Below are positions 48,209 to 51,216 of a stretch of DNA of 51,216 bases, piece by piece; the stretch's first letter is position 1, and each line of letters starts with the position of its first letter. This stretch comes from Candidatus Methanophagales archaeon (GTDB taxonomy: Archaea > Halobacteriota > Syntropharchaeia > Alkanophagales > Methanospirareceae), in contig JANJFQ010000003.1 in assembly GCA_025435355.1 (NCBI GenBank), forward strand, positions 1 to 51,216, in the 5' to 3' direction. The notes beneath the pieces were generated by a model. The model saw only the letters and a list, made by a program, of their open reading frames with translations, was not told the DNA's origin and ran no database searches. Both the position numbers and the translations under genes were made by a program.

Positions 48209-48530
48209 GAACGCACCAAGCGAAGACCTTCAGTCCATCGCGGGAATTGACCGGCTGATCCACGAACCTGCCAGACTGATGATCATGGCATACCTCTATG
48301 TCGTAGAGAGCGCAGACTTCCTCTTCTTGATGCACCAGACCGGGCTGACACACGGCAACCTATCCTCACACATGAGCAAGCTGGAAGCTGCGGGCTACAT
48401 CGAGGTAGTGAAGGAGTTTGTGACCAAGAAGCCACATACTATGCTCCGCCTCACAGACAAAGGGCGAACTGCTTTTCGGGCGTACCGGCAGAGCATGATG
48501 CAGGTGCTTGATGACTTGTCTGACAAGTAA
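48195..48530 (+). CDS. Winged-helix transcriptional regulator (MarR/HTH_34-like)
   Basis: 'LIHEPARLMIMAYLYVVESADFLFLMHQTGLTHGNLSSHMSKLEAAGYIEVVKEFVTKKPHTMLRLTDKGR'. Confidence 0.88.
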   Translation: MSSSKNAPSEDLQSIAGIDRLIHEPARLMIMAYLYVVESADFLFLMHQTGLTHGNLSSHMSKLEAAGYIEVVKEFVTKKPHTMLRLTDKGRTAFRAYRQSMMQVLDDLSDK

Positions 48531-48585
48531 TAATGAGAGAAGTGGATAAAAAAATAGAAAGGGGATAAAAAAAATATAAACACCC

Positions 48586-49560
48586 CTATGCCGACATTTT
48601 TAGAATTGGATGTGGTTCCTTCGTCTCTATTCCGTGTTCTGCATGGTTAGCCTCTGCAACAATCATATCTGCCATGCCAACCAGCGGGAACACCTTCGGA
48701 GCATTCTCGATTGGTCCGTAAAGCACGAAATCCTGACCCGCCATTACCGGGATAATATTAGAGGCTATGTCACAGATACTGAACACGTCTGCACCAAGTC
48801 CTTCCCAGCCAGCCGGTCCTTTTGTCGCATGCTCCTTCCGGAACGTCTTCAGCCATGTCCATGCAGAAGGTGCATTGTGGATACCCAACCCCACGGCAAT
48901 ACCGAATTTCGATTTGACGACGAAGCCAGAAGCAACAGCTGATCCAACCCCTGCGCCTATGGGTAGTGTAGCGGGATCACACATCTGTTTCGTTACACCC
49001 ATGTCCCGTGCAAGATGCACCAATCCTTTCTCGAAGGTACCTGCTCCTGTCTCTAACAAATCAATCTTCCCTGCTACCGTTGAATCTTTTGGATTGAACG
49101 CTAAGATAATCGCTGCTTCCAGCCTGGAATCTTTGATTGCTTCCAGCTCCGCTTCAGAACACGAAATGTTTATAGAGTTATACACCGCTTTATCTATCAG
49201 TCCAACTTCATCAGCATACTTGAGCCCTGCAACCTTTGCTTCTGCCACTGTCGAGTCAATCAAGAAGGGAACATCACTTACCTCGGTACAGAATGCGATT
49301 TCTTTCTCCATTGCCTCTGATGACTCTGAAAATATCTGCATCATGCATGGATTGCCGGTTAAATCCGAAAACTCCTCTTGCTTCTTTATCACGTCTTCCG
49401 CTGCTTTCTTGTCAAATATACCTTTATCCGCATCTTCGACCAGATAATGCTTCGCATAGAATATCGTACCACAAAGAACAGTTGCGCACTCTCCTGGCTG
49501 TCCTCCTACCTTCGCTTTACCTATCTCATATATATCCTGCTTCCTATCAAATACAAACAT
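48586..49560 (-). CDS. mtrH: Tetrahydromethanopterin S-methyltransferase subunit H
   Basis: 'MFVFDRKQDIYEIGKAKVGGQPGECATVLCGTIFYAKHYLVEDADKGIFDKKAAEDVI'. Confidence 0.95.
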   Translation of the reverse strand: MFVFDRKQDIYEIGKAKVGGQPGECATVLCGTIFYAKHYLVEDADKGIFDKKAAEDVIKKQEEFSDLTGNPCMMQIFSESSEAMEKEIAFCTEVSDVPFLIDSTVAEAKVAGLKYADEVGLIDKAVYNSINISCSEAELEAIKDSRLEAAIILAFNPKDSTVAGKIDLLETGAGTFEKGLVHLARDMGVTKQMCDPATLPIGAGVGSAVASGFVVKSKFGIAVGLGIHNAPSAWTWLKTFRKEHATKGPAGWEGLGADVFSICDIASNIIPVMAGQDFVLYGPIENAPKVFPLVGMADMIVAEANHAEHGIETKEPHPILKMSA

Positions 49561-49579
49561 TTTTTCTGCCCTCCTTTTC

Positions 49580-49873
49580 TTATCCTATCAGGAATATCAC
49601 GTATACAAGTATTCCTATTATCAGCCCGTACAAAAGACCAATCGCAAAACCCATTTTCTCTCCCTGTCTCTGCGCAAGCTCGCCCGTGACAAACTCCACC
49701 TTCTCGTCCATCGCCGCTAATCTGCCCAGTAGTTTTGTGTGCTCTGGTGGTGTCATTGCAACAGGAACTGCTAACTCCTTCAGTTCCTCTTCTAACTTCT
49801 CCAACACCTCTGCTTCTACTTCTCTCTCTATCTCCTTTTCCAGCTCTTCCTCTGTTTTTTTCTCTTCTCCCAT
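49580..49873 (-). CDS. mtrG: Tetrahydromethanopterin S-methyltransferase subunit G
   Basis: 'RLAAMDEKVEFVTGELAQRQGEKMGFAIGLLYGLIIGILVYVIF'; position between mtrF and mtrH. Confidence 0.85.
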   Translation of the reverse strand: MGEEKKTEEELEKEIEREVEAEVLEKLEEELKELAVPVAMTPPEHTKLLGRLAAMDEKVEFVTGELAQRQGEKMGFAIGLLYGLIIGILVYVIFLIG

Positions 49874-49892
49874 TCTTTATTTCTCCTTTGTT

Positions 49893-50090
49893 TTATGCCC
49901 ACGTCATAACTCTAAATCCGGCGAGAAGCAGACTCACGAATAGCCCGATTGCCATCCCTTTTATGAATCCTACCCAGAGACCGGCTGCGAACCTCGAATC
50001 CTTGCCTATTAACGTTATGGACTTTCTCAAGTCCTCTATTTTTGCAGTTATCACCGCCGTTTCCGGTGTTTGTTGAATTACTTTTGCCAT
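49893..50090 (-). CDS. mtrF: Tetrahydromethanopterin S-methyltransferase subunit F
   Basis: 'DLRKSITLIGKDSRFAAGLWVGFIKGMAIGLFVSLLL'. Confidence 0.82.
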   Translation of the reverse strand: MAKVIQQTPETAVITAKIEDLRKSITLIGKDSRFAAGLWVGFIKGMAIGLFVSLLLAGFRVMTWA

Positions 50091-50831
50091 TTAGGACACC
50101 CCCCATAAGATAAGAGGCAGAAGAAACACAATTGCCGCTATCAGCCCTGCCAATATTCCCAGTATAGAATTCATGGAGAGCCCCGATGATAACTTCTGGT
50201 CCCTCGCAATTAACTGACTCTTGTATGTGATATCCTTCGTGGCTCGATTTATTACGTCCATGAATGGAGAAGCGGGCATTGCTAAAGGCATTGCCAACAC
50301 TGCCCCCACTGCTTCCTCTTCGCCCACCTTTACAAACATCGGGTCTTCCGGATAAGCGCCAGGGTCCCTTGCCTTCAGCTCATTTACTTTTGCCATTATC
50401 GTCCCATAGTCTTCCTCACCTATCATGTCAATTATTTCCACCTGATCTCTGAATCGCGCGATCGCAGTATCCGGTAGATTCTCGATGAAGGGTATTGCAC
50501 CTGTCGTGTCTATTATCTTATGTGTATTGGGGTCAACGCCATTTTTCCACAGTGCTATCATCGAACCTCCGCTTATATGCCCCGGAACTTCCGCACCTGC
50601 AACGATGAGGAATCTTATGTTCGGATTTGAGATCATGTTCGTTATCATCTTCTCTAACCCGATGTTCTCTGTTTTATCAGGTCCCTGTATCGCAATCCCG
50701 GGCAGGTGTTCGATGTGGAAATAAGACCCCGTTGACGATATTGCCACCGGGCTTTCCGGATCGCCGACTTCATAGTCACCGGTGACGAGCGGCCATTTTT
50801 CCGGAACTTCTTTCTTCTCCGCCATATTCAC
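50091..50831 (-). CDS. mtrA: Tetrahydromethanopterin S-methyltransferase subunit A
   Basis: 'WPLVTGDYEVGDPESPVAISSTGS', 'FLIVAGAEVPGHISGGSMIALWKNGVD', C-terminal TM. Confidence 0.95.
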   Translation of the reverse strand: MNMAEKKEVPEKWPLVTGDYEVGDPESPVAISSTGSYFHIEHLPGIAIQGPDKTENIGLEKMITNMISNPNIRFLIVAGAEVPGHISGGSMIALWKNGVDPNTHKIIDTTGAIPFIENLPDTAIARFRDQVEIIDMIGEEDYGTIMAKVNELKARDPGAYPEDPMFVKVGEEEAVGAVLAMPLAMPASPFMDVINRATKDITYKSQLIARDQKLSSGLSMNSILGILAGLIAAIVFLLPLILWGVS

Positions 50832-51127
50832 GCACCTCCTATTTTAAATAATGCAAGTGTTACCGCTAACACACCAAACATCACTCCGAACACGAACATC
50901 GTTATGAAGCCCGCTTTACTCAATGCTCCTTCTCTGTGCGGCTGAGACATCAAGAACCCACTCGTTGGGTCGAGGCAATTGACAAGGTCCTCCACTGAAG
51001 CTTCCATGACTGCTATTTGCTCTTCTATCGGTGAAAGGTTCACTTTGTAGAATCCTGGTCTGCTCTCTCCTACTTTGAGCGAGTCCGGGTCCAGCACCAC
51101 ACCATATTTCTCATTTATTACCAACAT
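50828..51127 (-). CDS. mtrB: Tetrahydromethanopterin S-methyltransferase subunit B
   Basis: Small protein with C-terminal TM, 'EEQIAVMEASVEDLVNCLDP', overlapping the mtrA start. Confidence 0.85.
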   Translation of the reverse strand: MLVINEKYGVVLDPDSLKVGESRPGFYKVNLSPIEEQIAVMEASVEDLVNCLDPTSGFLMSQPHREGALSKAGFITMFVFGVMFGVLAVTLALFKIGGA

Positions 51128-51143
51128 GTTTTTACCTCCTATG

Positions 51144-51216
51144 TTATTCTATTGTCTTGATTAGCCCCGTTCCAACGGTCGAATATGCCTCGCGCATAGC
51201 TATCTTTACGAACTTT
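51144..51216 (-). CDS. mtrC: Tetrahydromethanopterin S-methyltransferase subunit C, C-terminal end (partial at window edge)
   Basis: 'KFVKIAMREAYSTVGTGLIKTIE-stop' directly upstream of mtrB. Confidence 0.6.
   Translation of the reverse strand, partial: KFVKIAMREAYSTVGTGLIKTIE

Noticed and set aside
48586-51216. Novel arrangement in the mtr cluster
   Set aside because: The order C-B-A-F-G-H matches the canonical mtrEDCBAFGH operon; informative for lineage but not unusual.

Overview
The window is a gene-dense archaeal chromosome segment. The lineage is inferred as methanogenic or ANME/alkanotrophic Euryarchaeota (Halobacteriota), from the mtr(C)BAFGH cluster, FwdB, aIF1A, L32e, SRP54 and archaeal-type ProS. 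Most of it is informational or housekeeping: trm5, rlmE, moaA, tRNA-Gln, trpA, eno, serA, rpl32e, ffh, sppA, aIF1A-rio1-KH, pcm, proS. The standout is a four-gene minus-strand cluster at about 17.9-23.4 kb that reads as a complete archaeal pupylation-type module. In transcription order it has a Mpa/ARC-like proteasomal AAA ATPase, a PafA-like ligase (Cys at the position of the catalytic Asp), a Dop-like paralogue (Asp retained), and an 89-aa acidic/basic small protein ending in -Ser-Gly-Glu that looks like Pup. Pupylation is, as far as I know, described from actinobacteria and some other bacteria, so this is the best candidate for an undescribed system. Other accessory features are: a secreted multidomain protein with a nuclease-toxin-like C terminus and a downstream candidate immunity gene (12.4-15.0 kb); a NorQ/CbbQ MoxR ATPase with a NorD-like protein split into two genes, one carrying about 9-10 alpha-repeats and an HEEAH motif; and several decaying gene remnants (DUF234 ATPase, rlmE paralogue, geranylgeranyl reductase-like, nitroreductase, MBL-fold pieces). 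All assignments come from reading translated sequence by eye. No database search was run.
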